From Rhizomonospora bruguierae (GTDB lineage Bacteria; Actinomycetota; Actinomycetes; Mycobacteriales; Micromonosporaceae), in the NCBI RefSeq assembly GCF_018397995.1, contig NZ_BBQH01000010.1, positions 232,987 to 296,986 of the forward strand: a stretch of 64,000 bases of DNA. Direction: 5' to 3'. Under the pieces are notes generated by a model. It worked only from the letters and a program-made list of their open reading frames with translations. It was not told the DNA's origin and searched no databases. This document shows positions 1-8,669 of this stretch, piece after piece. The translations under genes and the position numbers were made by a program. How positions within the stretch are numbered: position 1 is the first letter of the stretch; each line of letters begins with the position of its first letter.

Positions 1-2
1 CG

Positions 3-1556
3 GCGGCGCCGGTGGTGATCGCCGCCGCGCACCTGCTGGCCGGCGACGGCGACGCGGCCGCCCGCACCCTCCAGCACGCGCCGCTCGACGACCACACCCT
101 GCCGGGGCTGGCGACCCGGCTGATCCTCGCGCTGCTCGCGGTCGGCCGCCGGGACCCGGCCGGCGGGCCGGCCCTGGCCGCCGTCGCCGCCGACGCGGAG
201 CGGGCCCACCTGCCCTGGCTGGAGCGGATCGCGCACGCCGCGACCGCCCTGGATGGCACCGAGGCCGGGGCCAAGGAGGCGCGCGCCGTGGCCGAGGAGT
301 GCACCCGGCTCGGCGACGACTGGGGCGGGTGCCTGGCCACCGCCCTGCTGCTGTTCGGTGCCGCGGCGGGCGGGCGCCTCGACCCCGCCGACGCCACCGA
401 CCTGCTCGCCCGCGCCCGCGCCGTCGACAGCGGGGTGCTGGTTGCCTGGGGGCAGTCCCTGCTCGCCCTGGCCGCGGCGCGGGCCGGCCTGCCCGACGCC
501 GAACTGGAGGTCCGCCGGGGCGAGAGCACGGCCCGCGCCGCCGGGGTGCCCGGTGCCCGCGTCCTCGCCCTGGCCGCCGGCGCCGCCGCCGCGGGCGGCC
601 GGGCCGAGCAACTCGCCGCCGCGTACGCCGCCGCCGCGCAGGCCGGCCTCCCCGCCGACCTGGTCTCCGCCTGGACGGGCGGCCCCGGCGAGCCCGGTGC
701 CGCCCTGCCCGGCGCCGCCACCGACGCCCGCCTGAGCCTCTGGTGCTTCGGCGGCTTCCGGCTCTGCGTGGACGGGCAGCCGGTCGACTTCTCGCCGGTC
801 CGGCCCCGGGTCCGCACGCTGGTCAGGATCCTCGCCATGCACGCGGGTCGGCCCGTCCACCGGGACACCCTGATCGGCGCCCTCTGGCCCGACACGCCGA
901 CCGCCCAGGCCACCCGCGGGCTGCACGTGGCCCTGTCCTCCCTGCGCACCCTGCTCGACGAGGCGGTATCGGAGGGCGGGGGCCGGCTGGTGCGCCGCGA
1001 CGGTGACGCCTACCAACTCGCCCTCCCACCGGACGGCTTCGCCGACGTGGTCGCCTTCCGCGCCGCCCTCGCCGCCGCCCACTCCGCCACCGGCCACGCC
1101 CGCCTCCGCGCGCTGCGCACCGCGGTCCAGGCGTACGGCGGCGCCCTGCTCCCCGAGGACGGCCCGGCCGAGTGGGTCCTGGCCGAACGCGAGGCCCGGC
1201 AACGGCAGGCCGCCGACGCCGCCGCCGCCCTCGCCGAGGCCGAACTCGACGGGGGCCTGGCCACCGGGGGCCTGGCCACCGCGGGTCCGGTCGCCGGGGA
1301 CATGACCGCCGCGGGCACCGGGAGCGGGCTCGGCGGCGGCCTGACCCGCGATCGGGAGCCGGACTGCGCCCGCGCGGCGGCCGCCGCCCAGCGCTGCGTC
1401 GACATCGACCCCTGCCACGACGCCGGCTGGCGGCTGCTGATCATCGCTCACCGCCGGGCCGGCCACGCGGCCGCCGCCGCGCGCGCCCGGCGCGACTACG
1501 CCGCCGTCCTCGCCTCGCTCGGCGTCGACCCCGCCGAGGCCGACCGGGTCGCCTGA
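3..1556 (+). CDS. BTAD/SARP-like transcriptional regulator, C-terminal part (5' truncated)
   Basis: The frame is open to the left edge of the window, so the gene starts upstream and only its last ~517 codons are seen. The first ~235 residues are Ala-rich helical repeats like the TPR-type segments of large actinobacterial regulators. From about residue 241 (counted from the GTG at 12) comes a winged-helix OmpR-type DNA-binding domain (LSLWCFGGFRL, then LIGALWP), followed at about 335-500 by a bacterial transcriptional activation domain (BTAD) with the usual EWVLAEREARQ and C-terminal helical pairs. A Gly/Ala-rich insertion at ~415-450 interrupts the BTAD and looks like a low-complexity loop. 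The order (repeats first, HTH-BTAD last) differs from classical short SARPs, where the HTH is N-terminal. The gene is convergent with the CIS operon, ending 19 bp from its last stop. The target genes cannot be told from sequence. Confidence 0.8.
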   Translation, partial: AAPVVIAAAHLLAGDGDAAARTLQHAPLDDHTLPGLATRLILALLAVGRRDPAGGPALAAVAADAERAHLPWLERIAHAATALDGTEAGAKEARAVAEECTRLGDDWGGCLATALLLFGAAAGGRLDPADATDLLARARAVDSGVLVAWGQSLLALAAARAGLPDAELEVRRGESTARAAGVPGARVLALAAGAAAAGGRAEQLAAAYAAAAQAGLPADLVSAWTGGPGEPGAALPGAATDARLSLWCFGGFRLCVDGQPVDFSPVRPRVRTLVRILAMHAGRPVHRDTLIGALWPDTPTAQATRGLHVALSSLRTLLDEAVSEGGGRLVRRDGDAYQLALPPDGFADVVAFRAALAAAHSATGHARLRALRTAVQAYGGALLPEDGPAEWVLAEREARQRQAADAAAALAEAELDGGLATGGLATAGPVAGDMTAAGTGSGLGGGLTRDREPDCARAAAAAQRCVDIDPCHDAGWRLLIIAHRRAGHAAAAARARRDYAAVLASLGVDPAEADRVA

Positions 1557-1575
1557 TGAGGGCGCCCGCCGCCGG

Positions 1576-2763
1576 TCAGGGGCGGCCGTAGAACTCGACC
1601 TCGGCGATGGCCACGACGGGGTCCGCGTTCGCGCCGAAGACGGAGCGGACGGTGAAGCGGATCCGGACCGCCCGGTCGGCGGTGACATGGAAGGTCTGCG
1701 GCCCGGGCGCGTCGCTGAGGGTGAGCGTGAAGCGGGTCGGCTCGCCCCGGTCTGGGGTGGCGAGCACGTCCAGTTCGTGGGGGCGGCCGGCGGCGACGAA
1801 CTCGTCCTGGTTGGGGCTGACGCCCGGGGTGACGATGATGTCCAGGATGCGCAGGGGGCGGGGGAAGGTGGCCTCGACCCACGCGCCCTGGGCGCGCCCG
1901 GCCGGCGCCCAGTAGCGGTTGTTCTTGCCGTCGCCGATGCGGGCGGCGGGGTTGTCGCGGCGGGCGGACGAGGCGGCGAAGCCGGTGGCGCTGATCGGCT
2001 CGTGCTTGCGGGTGCGGTCGCGGACCTCGTTGACGCCCCGGCGCACCAGCGACGGGCCGAACGCGACCGCCAGGGCGGCGGCCAGCAGCAGGGCGAGGAT
2101 CCGGGTGAGGCGGCCGACGATCGGGCCGGCCCGGCGTCTGCGGCGCTCCCCCGCCGCGTACTTCGCCGGGCGGCTGAGCCGCCGCCACAGCCGCTGCCAC
2201 CAGTGGAGCTTGACGGGGGCCGCCTCGGCGAGGGAGGCGCCGCAGGAGCGGCAGAAGCGGCGGGCCGGATCGTTGCCGCTCCCGCACCGCCCGCAGACCA
2301 GGTCGCCGGGGCGGGGCGGAGCCGGCCGGTCGGGCACCTCCTGCACTACCGGGCGCCGGCGCGCCGCCTGGCCGGGGCGACGCTCGGGGGGAATCCGCTC
2401 CGCTGCCTCCGGTGCCGCCCCCTCGCCCGCGGGGGCCGGCGTTGACGCCGAGGCCGCGGGGGTGGGCGCCGGGGAGACCGGAGACGCCGCGGACTCCCGT
2501 GGCGGGGGCACCGCCGGCGATACGGGTGCGGCGCCGGGCTCCGGAGGCGCGGGCGCGGCCGGGGAAACCGGCGACGTGCCGACGGTCGCGGGCTCGCCGC
2601 CCGGCCGGGCGGCACCCCCCACCGGGACGGGGTGCTCGGCGCCGGCCGGTGAGGTGGCGGTGTGGTCCACGACGGCACCGTCCCACGCGAGGAACGCACC
2701 GCACTGGCCGCAGAACCGCTCATCGGCGGCGTTGCGGGTACCGCAGACCTGGCAGATGATCAC
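1576..2763 (-). CDS. Zinc-ribbon, single-TM, glycan-binding-like protein (CisA-like membrane anchor of the CIS)
   Basis: The 395-residue protein starts at a GTG that overlaps the stop of the tail protein gene (GTGA). It has a zinc ribbon at the N-terminus (C4, C7, C18, C21), a Pro/Ala/Ser-rich disordered stretch (~25-150, with three SPVSPA repeats), a second zinc ribbon (C157, C160, C171, C174), a basic stretch, one hydrophobic helix at ~215-236, and a C-terminal beta-rich domain (~255-395) of the discoidin / NADase-type glycan-binding kind. The predicted topology is N-terminus in the cytoplasm and C-terminal domain outside the membrane. This layout (cytoplasmic disordered part, one TM helix, carbohydrate-binding-like outer domain) is what is known of CisA, which tethers Streptomyces CIS particles to the membrane. 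That homology is inferred from architecture and position as last gene of the structural operon. Two zinc ribbons could be the docking part for the particle. Confidence 0.7.
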   Translation of the reverse strand: MIICQVCGTRNAADERFCGQCGAFLAWDGAVVDHTATSPAGAEHPVPVGGAARPGGEPATVGTSPVSPAAPAPPEPGAAPVSPAVPPPRESAASPVSPAPTPAASASTPAPAGEGAAPEAAERIPPERRPGQAARRRPVVQEVPDRPAPPRPGDLVCGRCGSGNDPARRFCRSCGASLAEAAPVKLHWWQRLWRRLSRPAKYAAGERRRRRAGPIVGRLTRILALLLAAALAVAFGPSLVRRGVNEVRDRTRKHEPISATGFAASSARRDNPAARIGDGKNNRYWAPAGRAQGAWVEATFPRPLRILDIIVTPGVSPNQDEFVAAGRPHELDVLATPDRGEPTRFTLTLSDAPGPQTFHVTADRAVRIRFTVRSVFGANADPVVAIAEVEFYGRP

Positions 2764-3395
2764 GGTTCCTCCCCCTCGGCGGGCGGCGCGCTCGGGGCGG
2801 TGTGCCCGTCCGGCGCGGTGGGCGCCGCGGGCGACGTCCGCCGGCGGGGCGGCGGGGCGGCCACGATCTCGATGGTCGGTAGCACGTGGGCCGGCACGGA
2901 CGCCACCACCGCGGCCCGGAGCCGACGCTCGTCGACGGCGGCCGGGTCGGGCACCCGGACGGTGACGTGGACGGTGGGCCCGTCGACCGGAACCGCCGGG
3001 GCGCTCTCCGGCGTGCTGGAGACCGTGACCCCGCCGCTGTCGGTGACCCGCACCTCCCCGCCGGTCAGCAGGGCCACCTCGGCGCCCAGGCCGCGCGCGG
3101 TGCCGCGCCACCGGTGCAGGTCGGCGGCGCGGCGGACCAGTTCGCGGCGCAGGTCGAGGGGCTGGCCCTCGTCGGGCGGGACGGCGACCCAGCCGGCCAG
3201 CCAGTCGACGAAGTCGGCCGGGGCGAGCGCCGGGTCCAGGTACGCCTCGAGGCAGTCCAGCGTGAGCAGGATCGGGGCGAGCACGTCGTCCAGGCCGGCG
3301 ACGAAGCGCTGGACGAACCCGTCCTCCTGGTACATGGCCGGGAGGGCCAGCCCCAGCGGGTGCGGGGTGGGCAGGTCGGGCACGGCGCCGCGCAC
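2760..3395 (-). CDS. Phage tail protein I family baseplate protein of the CIS
   Basis: The 211-residue product resembles the tail protein I / thermo-type tail family found in phage-like contractile systems (Afp12-type role): an early LPAMYQED motif, then FVQRFVAGLDDVLAP and a WLAGWVAVP segment, all family hallmarks. It is expected to be a baseplate component linking the wedge proteins to the outer rim. The GTG start at 3395 lies 1 bp after the stop of the gpJ-like gene and begins the conserved sequence promptly; a downstream ATG (MYQED) would remove the conserved lead-in. The C-terminal ~20 residues are Pro/Ala-rich and disordered. It overlaps the next gene by 4 bp, so the two are likely translationally coupled. 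Confidence 0.85.
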   Translation of the reverse strand: MRGAVPDLPTPHPLGLALPAMYQEDGFVQRFVAGLDDVLAPILLTLDCLEAYLDPALAPADFVDWLAGWVAVPPDEGQPLDLRRELVRRAADLHRWRGTARGLGAEVALLTGGEVRVTDSGGVTVSSTPESAPAVPVDGPTVHVTVRVPDPAAVDERRLRAAVVASVPAHVLPTIEIVAAPPPRRRTSPAAPTAPDGHTAPSAPPAEGEEP

Positions 3396-3396
3396 G

Positions 3397-5355
3397 TCAC
3401 ACCACCCGGACCTGGTGGCCGTACGAGAAGACCAGGCCGTTGGCGCTGAGGTCCACCCGCTGGACCGGCGAGCCGCGTTCGCCGGTGACCGGGTCGGCGG
3501 CGAACAGCAGGACGTCCTCCACGAGGTCCACCCCGGACAGTTGCTGGAGGACGGCGAAGATCTCGCCGGACTGGATCGGGCGCCCGAACGGCCAGCCGCT
3601 GCCGTCGGGACCGCCGGCCACCGGGTCGAGGTACCCGTAGAGCGCCCGCAGCGCCCGCTCGCGCACGGTCTCCGGCGTGGTGCGGGGGCGGGCCCTGATC
3701 CGGGCGACCACCGTGAGCCCCTGGTAGTACGGCGGTTCCACAATCACCCGGGCGCCCACGCAGCGCCGCTCGTCCAGGTACCCGCGGATGCGTTCCAGCA
3801 TCTCCCCGGGCGGTTGCAGGTCCGCGAAGCGGCTGCCATCGGTGGCCATCGGGTCGGCCATCGGGTCGGCCGCCGGCACTGCCGGCACCACCAGGACCCG
3901 CACGGCGGCGGAGTCCGCGCGGGCCGGCACGCACCGGACCCGGACCGCCTCCGGCGCCGCCTCGCGGGCCAACTGCTCGTAGTCCTCGGCGGTGACGGCG
4001 CGTTCCCGGGTGCGCAGCAGCAGCGGGCCGCGGGTCGCGGCGTCCGCGACCGACTCACCATCGACGCCGCCGGTGGCCGCCGCCCGGTTGGTGACCGTGG
4101 AGACGAACGGCACCGGGTCGCGCAGCACGGCCAGGCTGCCGCGGGCCACGTTGCCGCGCCGGCCGCCGCCGGTCCGGTACGCGGCGACCCGGATGGGCGC
4201 GGCCTTCGGCGGTACCGCGCCGTACTGGCGGACCGTGCCGTCGGGCTGGCGCACGGCGGGGCCGAACGCGATCTCGCCGCCGCCCCGGTCGACCCGCACG
4301 TGCCGGTCCTCGGGGCCGGAGTCGGCGAACGTGGCGACCTCGCGCCAGCCGGTCCAGCCGCCGCCGCCCGCGACCTCCACCGCCAGCGGCTCGTCACCGA
4401 CCACGATCGGGGCGTGCCGCACGGTGAACCGCTGCCCCGGTACGCCCTCGGAGAGGCCGAGCACCTCGCCGGTGACCAGTTCGGCGTGCACGGCGGGGCC
4501 GCTGCCGCCGACCGTGGCGGCCTCGGCGGCACGCAGTTGCGGCGAGGCGTGGAAGAACGGCTGGCCCGGCTCGGCCGGGACCAGGCGGCAGCGCAGCCAG
4601 CCGGCGCGGCGCCGGGCGATGACCGAGGCGGCGTGCCCGGGCGGCAGGTGCAGCACGACCTCGCCGGCCCGATTGAGGGCGCCGGTGGTGTCCCGCTCCA
4701 CCGCGCACGCCCGCCAGCCGGAGTCGGTCCACGCCTCCCAGACCAGCGGGGGGTCGCGCGGGTCGACGCCGCGGCCGGCGACGACGCAGTCGAGGCGGAG
4801 CATGACGGCGCAGCCGGGCGCCGGGTCGTTCAGCCCGAACAGGACCGCGTCCCCCGGCACCGGGCGCTCGGCGAAGCAGGGCACCCACTGCTCGCCGGTC
4901 AGGTCGTCGGTGCGGTCGGCCGGCTCCTCGCCGTTCGGCTGGGTCAGCACCCGCGACATCCGGGTCGGCACGATCGCGATGTCCTCGGTGGTGGCGAAGG
5001 TGACCGGCTCCTCCCCCTCGGTCCGGACGGTGGCGACCTGGGTGCCGGCCGGCACCGGGACCGCCTGTTCCCGGGGCGCCGAGAGCCAGAACGTCACGTC
5101 CACGGTCGCCGCCGTCGGCGGGAAGGGGCGCAGGCCGATCAGGTCCAGGAACTTCAGGTAGTTGCGGTCGGGCACCCGGTTCAGCCGGTACAGCAACTGG
5201 TCCACCATGAACGCGAACGCCTCGATGAGCGTGACGCCCGGGTCGGAGACGTTGTGGTCGGTCCACTCCGGGCAGCGGCGCTGGACCAGGCGCTTCGCGT
5301 CGTCGACCAGGTCCTGGAAGCGCCGGTCGTCCAGGTTCGGCGCGGGCAGCGGCAT
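3397..5355 (-). CDS. Putative baseplate assembly protein (gpJ/Afp11-like) of the CIS
   Basis: The 652-residue protein belongs to the putative baseplate assembly protein family (TIGR02243), the gp6/gpJ-like wedge of contractile systems. The N-terminus carries the family signature, with WTDHNVSDPGVTLIEAFAFM and LYRLNRVPDRNYLKFL, followed by beta-rich domains and, in the last third, AVTAEDYEQLAREAAPEAV and the RGYLDERRC..G segment typical of J-like proteins. Its ATG shares one base with the stop of the gp25-like gene (TGATG). Length is usual for the family. It should form the baseplate ring with the gp25-like and tail I proteins encoded on either side. Confidence 0.92.
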   Translation of the reverse strand: MPLPAPNLDDRRFQDLVDDAKRLVQRRCPEWTDHNVSDPGVTLIEAFAFMVDQLLYRLNRVPDRNYLKFLDLIGLRPFPPTAATVDVTFWLSAPREQAVPVPAGTQVATVRTEGEEPVTFATTEDIAIVPTRMSRVLTQPNGEEPADRTDDLTGEQWVPCFAERPVPGDAVLFGLNDPAPGCAVMLRLDCVVAGRGVDPRDPPLVWEAWTDSGWRACAVERDTTGALNRAGEVVLHLPPGHAASVIARRRAGWLRCRLVPAEPGQPFFHASPQLRAAEAATVGGSGPAVHAELVTGEVLGLSEGVPGQRFTVRHAPIVVGDEPLAVEVAGGGGWTGWREVATFADSGPEDRHVRVDRGGGEIAFGPAVRQPDGTVRQYGAVPPKAAPIRVAAYRTGGGRRGNVARGSLAVLRDPVPFVSTVTNRAAATGGVDGESVADAATRGPLLLRTRERAVTAEDYEQLAREAAPEAVRVRCVPARADSAAVRVLVVPAVPAADPMADPMATDGSRFADLQPPGEMLERIRGYLDERRCVGARVIVEPPYYQGLTVVARIRARPRTTPETVRERALRALYGYLDPVAGGPDGSGWPFGRPIQSGEIFAVLQQLSGVDLVEDVLLFAADPVTGERGSPVQRVDLSANGLVFSYGHQVRVV

Positions 5356-5765
5356 CAGTCCACCCCCTCCGGGTGCGGTGGGATCACGTAGAAGGGAAAG
5401 ACCAGGTTGCGCGGGTCGTTGTCGGAGCGGATCCGGTACCGGATGTCGATGTAGAGGGTGCCGCGGGCGGCGTCGGCGAAGTCGACGAGCACGTCGTCCA
5501 GGACGATCCGGGGCTCCCAGCGCTCCAGGGCGACCCGTACCTGGTAGGCGATCTGCCCGGCGGTGCCGGCGTCGGCCGGCGCGAACACCAGGTCGTGGAT
5601 GGCGCAGCCGAACTCGGGGCGGGCCGGGCGCTCCCCGGGCGCGGTGCCGAGGATCAGCCGGATCGCCTCCACCAGTTCCCGCTCGCCGCTGACCAGTGCG
5701 ATGGAGCCGGTGTGGTCGGTGCGGACCGGGAACGCCCAGCCGGTACCGATGAACTCGCCGCGCAC
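5355..5765 (-). CDS. GPW/gp25-like baseplate wedge protein of the CIS
   Basis: The 136-residue protein matches the GPW/gp25 family (Afp9-like), which joins sheath and baseplate: FIGTGWAFPV at the start, IRLILGTAPGERPARPEFGC in the middle and WEPRIVLDDV near residue 95. The GTAPGER.mRPEFG block is the strongest family mark. The length is typical. It lies between the PAAR and gpJ-like genes, the standard order in actinobacterial CIS operons, and its stop codon shares one base with the start of the gpJ-like gene. Confidence 0.93.
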   Translation of the reverse strand: MRGEFIGTGWAFPVRTDHTGSIALVSGERELVEAIRLILGTAPGERPARPEFGCAIHDLVFAPADAGTAGQIAYQVRVALERWEPRIVLDDVLVDFADAARGTLYIDIRYRIRSDNDPRNLVFPFYVIPPHPEGVD

Positions 5766-5766
5766 C

Positions 5767-6048
5767 TCACCCTCCGATCAGGACGGTCGGGCAGCCCATG
5801 ACGATCGGGGCACCGCAGCCGGTCAGGTCCCCCAGCCGGGCCGCGGGCATCCCGCCGATGAGCACCGTCGGGCAACCGGGCGGCACGATCGGCGTCGGCG
5901 GGTGCGGCGGAAGGCCGGGAAACGCGCACGCGTGGGTGGTGCCCACGACCGCGGCCGGCTGGCCGCCGATCAGCACCGTCGGCACGCCGGGACCGCCGAC
6001 CGCGCCCGGGTGCCCGGTCGGGTCGCCGACGCGTGCGGCTGGCGGCAT
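5767..6048 (-). CDS. PAAR-domain spike tip protein
   Basis: The 93-residue protein is built of three copies of a hydrophobic repeat ending in PTVLIGG, together with MPPAARVGDPTGH at the N-terminus and MPAARLGDLTGC in the middle. These are PAAR-repeat features; PAAR proteins form the sharp cone that sits on the VgrG trimer (Afp10-like). No extra toxin domain is attached. It follows the VgrG-like gene by 12 bp and ends 1 bp before the gp25-like gene. Confidence 0.92.
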   Translation of the reverse strand: MPPAARVGDPTGHPGAVGGPGVPTVLIGGQPAAVVGTTHACAFPGLPPHPPTPIVPPGCPTVLIGGMPAARLGDLTGCGAPIVMGCPTVLIGG

Positions 6049-6060
6049 CCGCTACCCCCT

Positions 6061-7893
6061 CTAGTTGATCCGGACGATCCCGCCGCGGACCGTGACCGAC
6101 CCGCTCGCGGTCACCTCGGCCGCGCCCTGCCCGGTCACCTTCACCGTGGCGCCCTCCACGGACGCGCCGGCCGTGCCCTTGACGGAGACCTGCCCGCTAC
6201 CGGAGATGCCCACGTCGCTCTGCGAGGTGACCGTCACCTTCTGCCCCTTCAGCTCCAGCGGGCCGGTGCCGCTGTCGATGCAGACGCCGTCCTTCGCGGT
6301 GACCGTCACCTTGCCGTCGCTGACCACCTCGACGAGCTTGCCCTTCTCGTCCAGCCGCAGCGTCACCTTCGCGTCGCCGGTGGCCAGCAGGATGCCGTCC
6401 GGCCCGGACGCCGCCTCCGCCAACTCCAGCCGGTGCCCGGTGCGGGAGACCAGCGCCCGCACGTTGACAGCGCCGCTGCCCGAATCGACCGCGTCCGCGC
6501 CGAGCTTGGGCACCGTGTCGACGCCGTTGTAGAGGCCGCCGAGCACGTACGCGGTGTCCGGGTCGCCGGCGAAGCCGACCAGCACCTCGTCGCCCACCTC
6601 GGGCAGCAGCACCAGGCCGCGGTCCTTGCCCGCGCCGAGGTGCAGCACCCGGGCCCAGCCGGTCGTGTACTGGCCGTCCAGCCAGGGCAGCGTGAGCCTG
6701 ACCCGGCCGGCGTGCTGCGGGTCCCGCACATCGCTGACGATCGCCGGTACCAGGGTGCCCAGTCCGGTCCGCTGCTCCGCCGAGCCGCCGGTCAACCCGT
6801 ACAGGGAGCGGTCCTCGCGGCCGGAGACGGTGAACGCCGTCGTGTACCCGGCCTGCTCGCTGAACAGGTGCCGGGTACCGGTCAGCGTGTACTTGCCCTG
6901 GAACGGCTCGCCGACGTTGGCCAGCGCGACCGCCACGCCGGCGCGCAACCTCGGGTTGCCCCGGGCCACACCGTCCAGTTCCACGCAGCCGCCGCCGATC
7001 GCCCCGCCGAGCGCCTTCGCCACCGTCCGCACCGCGCCGTCACTGCCCAGGGAGGGGTCCGCCCGCAGGTACGGCGGGCTGCCGAACCGCTGGCCGAGGC
7101 CGGGCGCGTCCAGCCCGGGAACCTCGGTACCGGGCGGTGCCGGCTTCACCGTCGCCGACACCTCCCGCTTGGCCGACACGTCCCAGCCGCGCACCGCCGC
7201 CTCGGGTACCTGGCCGGCGGCGCTGATCCCGGCGCGCAGCGCCAGCAGGTTCCGGTTCGCCTCCAGCACCAGCGGGTCCTGGGTCGCCCTGGCCTGGGTG
7301 TCCGGCGCCCCGGCCGGCGGCTCGGGCAGCCGGAAGTGCAGCGCCCCGTCCAGCACCCGCACCTGCGCGCCGGTCAGGTCGGCCAGCCGCATCAGGAACG
7401 CCCAGTCGCTGACGTTGTCCTGGCTGACCTGCGTCTGCGGGTCGCCGCCGACGCCGGTCACCGGATCCACCGTGCCGACCCTCAGGCCCGCCCGCCCCGC
7501 CACCTTCCGCACGATGTCGGGGACCGTCATGTCCGGGTACGCGGCCACCCGCCGCCCCCGGAACAGCCGGTGCGCGTGGTCGAGGCCGCGGACCTCGGTG
7601 ACCGTGCCGGTCGGGTCCAGGTCGACCTCCAGCGCGGTCACCTCGCCGGTCATCAGGGCGACCGGCCCGCCCGGGTCCGAGGTCTGCACCCGCAGCCTGA
7701 CCTCGGCGCCGATGGTGAACCGGCCCTTGCTCAGCACCACCCGGCCCGGGTCGCGGAAGCGCAGCAGGAACCGGTCCGGCACGTTGCGGCTGTCGTCCAC
7801 ATAGGCGTACGTAAGCAGCGCGGCCACGTCCGCCGGCAGCGGCGCCCCGGCCACCTCGACCAGCAGCGTGTTGGCGAACTGCTCATTGGCCAC
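6061..7893 (-). CDS. VgrG/gp27-gp5-like spike protein of the CIS
   Basis: The 610-residue protein combines a gp27-like hub (~1-340, with GLDHAHRLFRGRRVAAYPDMT and VSQDNVSDWAFLMRLAD), a gp5-type OB-fold domain (~375-455, containing PAIVSDVRDPQHAGRVRLTLP and VLLPEVGDEVLVGFAGDPD) and a C-terminal beta-helix with repeated K-V-T-V strands (~500-610). This is the Afp8-like central spike that carries the PAAR tip. The GTG start overlaps the end of the LysM gene by 11 bp. No lysozyme domain is fused to it. Confidence 0.95.
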   Translation of the reverse strand: MANEQFANTLLVEVAGAPLPADVAALLTYAYVDDSRNVPDRFLLRFRDPGRVVLSKGRFTIGAEVRLRVQTSDPGGPVALMTGEVTALEVDLDPTGTVTEVRGLDHAHRLFRGRRVAAYPDMTVPDIVRKVAGRAGLRVGTVDPVTGVGGDPQTQVSQDNVSDWAFLMRLADLTGAQVRVLDGALHFRLPEPPAGAPDTQARATQDPLVLEANRNLLALRAGISAAGQVPEAAVRGWDVSAKREVSATVKPAPPGTEVPGLDAPGLGQRFGSPPYLRADPSLGSDGAVRTVAKALGGAIGGGCVELDGVARGNPRLRAGVAVALANVGEPFQGKYTLTGTRHLFSEQAGYTTAFTVSGREDRSLYGLTGGSAEQRTGLGTLVPAIVSDVRDPQHAGRVRLTLPWLDGQYTTGWARVLHLGAGKDRGLVLLPEVGDEVLVGFAGDPDTAYVLGGLYNGVDTVPKLGADAVDSGSGAVNVRALVSRTGHRLELAEAASGPDGILLATGDAKVTLRLDEKGKLVEVVSDGKVTVTAKDGVCIDSGTGPLELKGQKVTVTSQSDVGISGSGQVSVKGTAGASVEGATVKVTGQGAAEVTASGSVTVRGGIVRIN

Positions 7894-8662
7894 GGTAACC
7901 GCCCGCCGCCTCGATCTCCTCCAGCGCCGGTACCAGCAGCGTGGTGCCCGGGCACAGCCGCATCGGGTCGTCCACCCCGTTGGCGTGCGCGATCTCCCGC
8001 CACAGCCCCGGCCGCCCGTACGCCCGGTACGCCACCGAGTGCAGCGTGTCCCCCGCGACCACGACGTGCGTGTCGCGGGCCGCCAGGGCGCCGGAGGTCG
8101 GGTTCTGCCCCGGCTGCTCGCCGGAGATCTCCTCCAGCGTCACCGTGCACAGCGCCCGCACCGGCGTGCCGCCCGGCGTGAACAACGTGTACTTGGCCGT
8201 CACGCTGCTGACGAAGGACGGGAAGCCCACCATGCCGCCCCAGTGGAACACCACCCACGGCGGCGAGCCCTTCTTCGCGTCCCGGCTGGCGTCGGTCGGC
8301 ACGCAGCAGGCGAACAACTGCTCGACCCGCTTCACCACGGTCGCGTCCATGGTGTCGGTGGCGTCGAAGAACATCTCCAGGCTCAGCTTGCACGGGTCCG
8401 CGCCGGTGAACTCGGGCACGCCGCTCTTCTTCGCGTTGCGCTGCGCGTCCCGCTTCCACTGGGCGTTCTTCGACAGCGACAGCTCCTTCGGGTTGAACTG
8501 GAACGGCACGCGCGCCAGCTCCGGGCCCGGATTGGCGGTGCCGCCGTCCTTGGGCGGCTCGTGCAGTTGCAGGTACGCGTGGGTGAGCTGCGGCGGGGCG
8601 CCACCACCGCCGGCCGACGAGCCCGACCCACCCGCCGCGGTAAACGTCACCGGAGAAGCCAT
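7883..8662 (-). CDS. LysM-containing tube/baseplate adaptor (Afp7-like)
   Basis: The 259-residue protein has an N-terminal CIS tube-type domain (VPFQFNPKELSLSKNAQWK, then DPCKLSLEMFFDATDTMD) and a C-terminal LysM motif (~205-250, GDTLHSVAYRAYGRP ... PGTTLLVPALEE). In contractile systems this protein joins the end of the inner tube to the VgrG hub, and the LysM is structural rather than proof of peptidoglycan hydrolysis. The ATG start at 8662 has 8 bp upstream to the preceding stop. Pro/Gly/Ser-rich residues 8-25 look disordered. Confidence 0.9.
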   Translation of the reverse strand: MASPVTFTAAGGSGSSAGGGGAPPQLTHAYLQLHEPPKDGGTANPGPELARVPFQFNPKELSLSKNAQWKRDAQRNAKKSGVPEFTGADPCKLSLEMFFDATDTMDATVVKRVEQLFACCVPTDASRDAKKGSPPWVVFHWGGMVGFPSFVSSVTAKYTLFTPGGTPVRALCTVTLEEISGEQPGQNPTSGALAARDTHVVVAGDTLHSVAYRAYGRPGLWREIAHANGVDDPMRLCPGTTLLVPALEEIEAAGGYRGQ

Positions 8663-8669
8663 GGTGAGC

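Noticed and set aside
2662-5391. Long plus-strand open frame opposite the baseplate genes
   Set aside because: Its translation is Arg/Gly/Ala/His-rich without domain motifs and mirrors the well-supported minus-strand genes; high GC produces such antisense frames.
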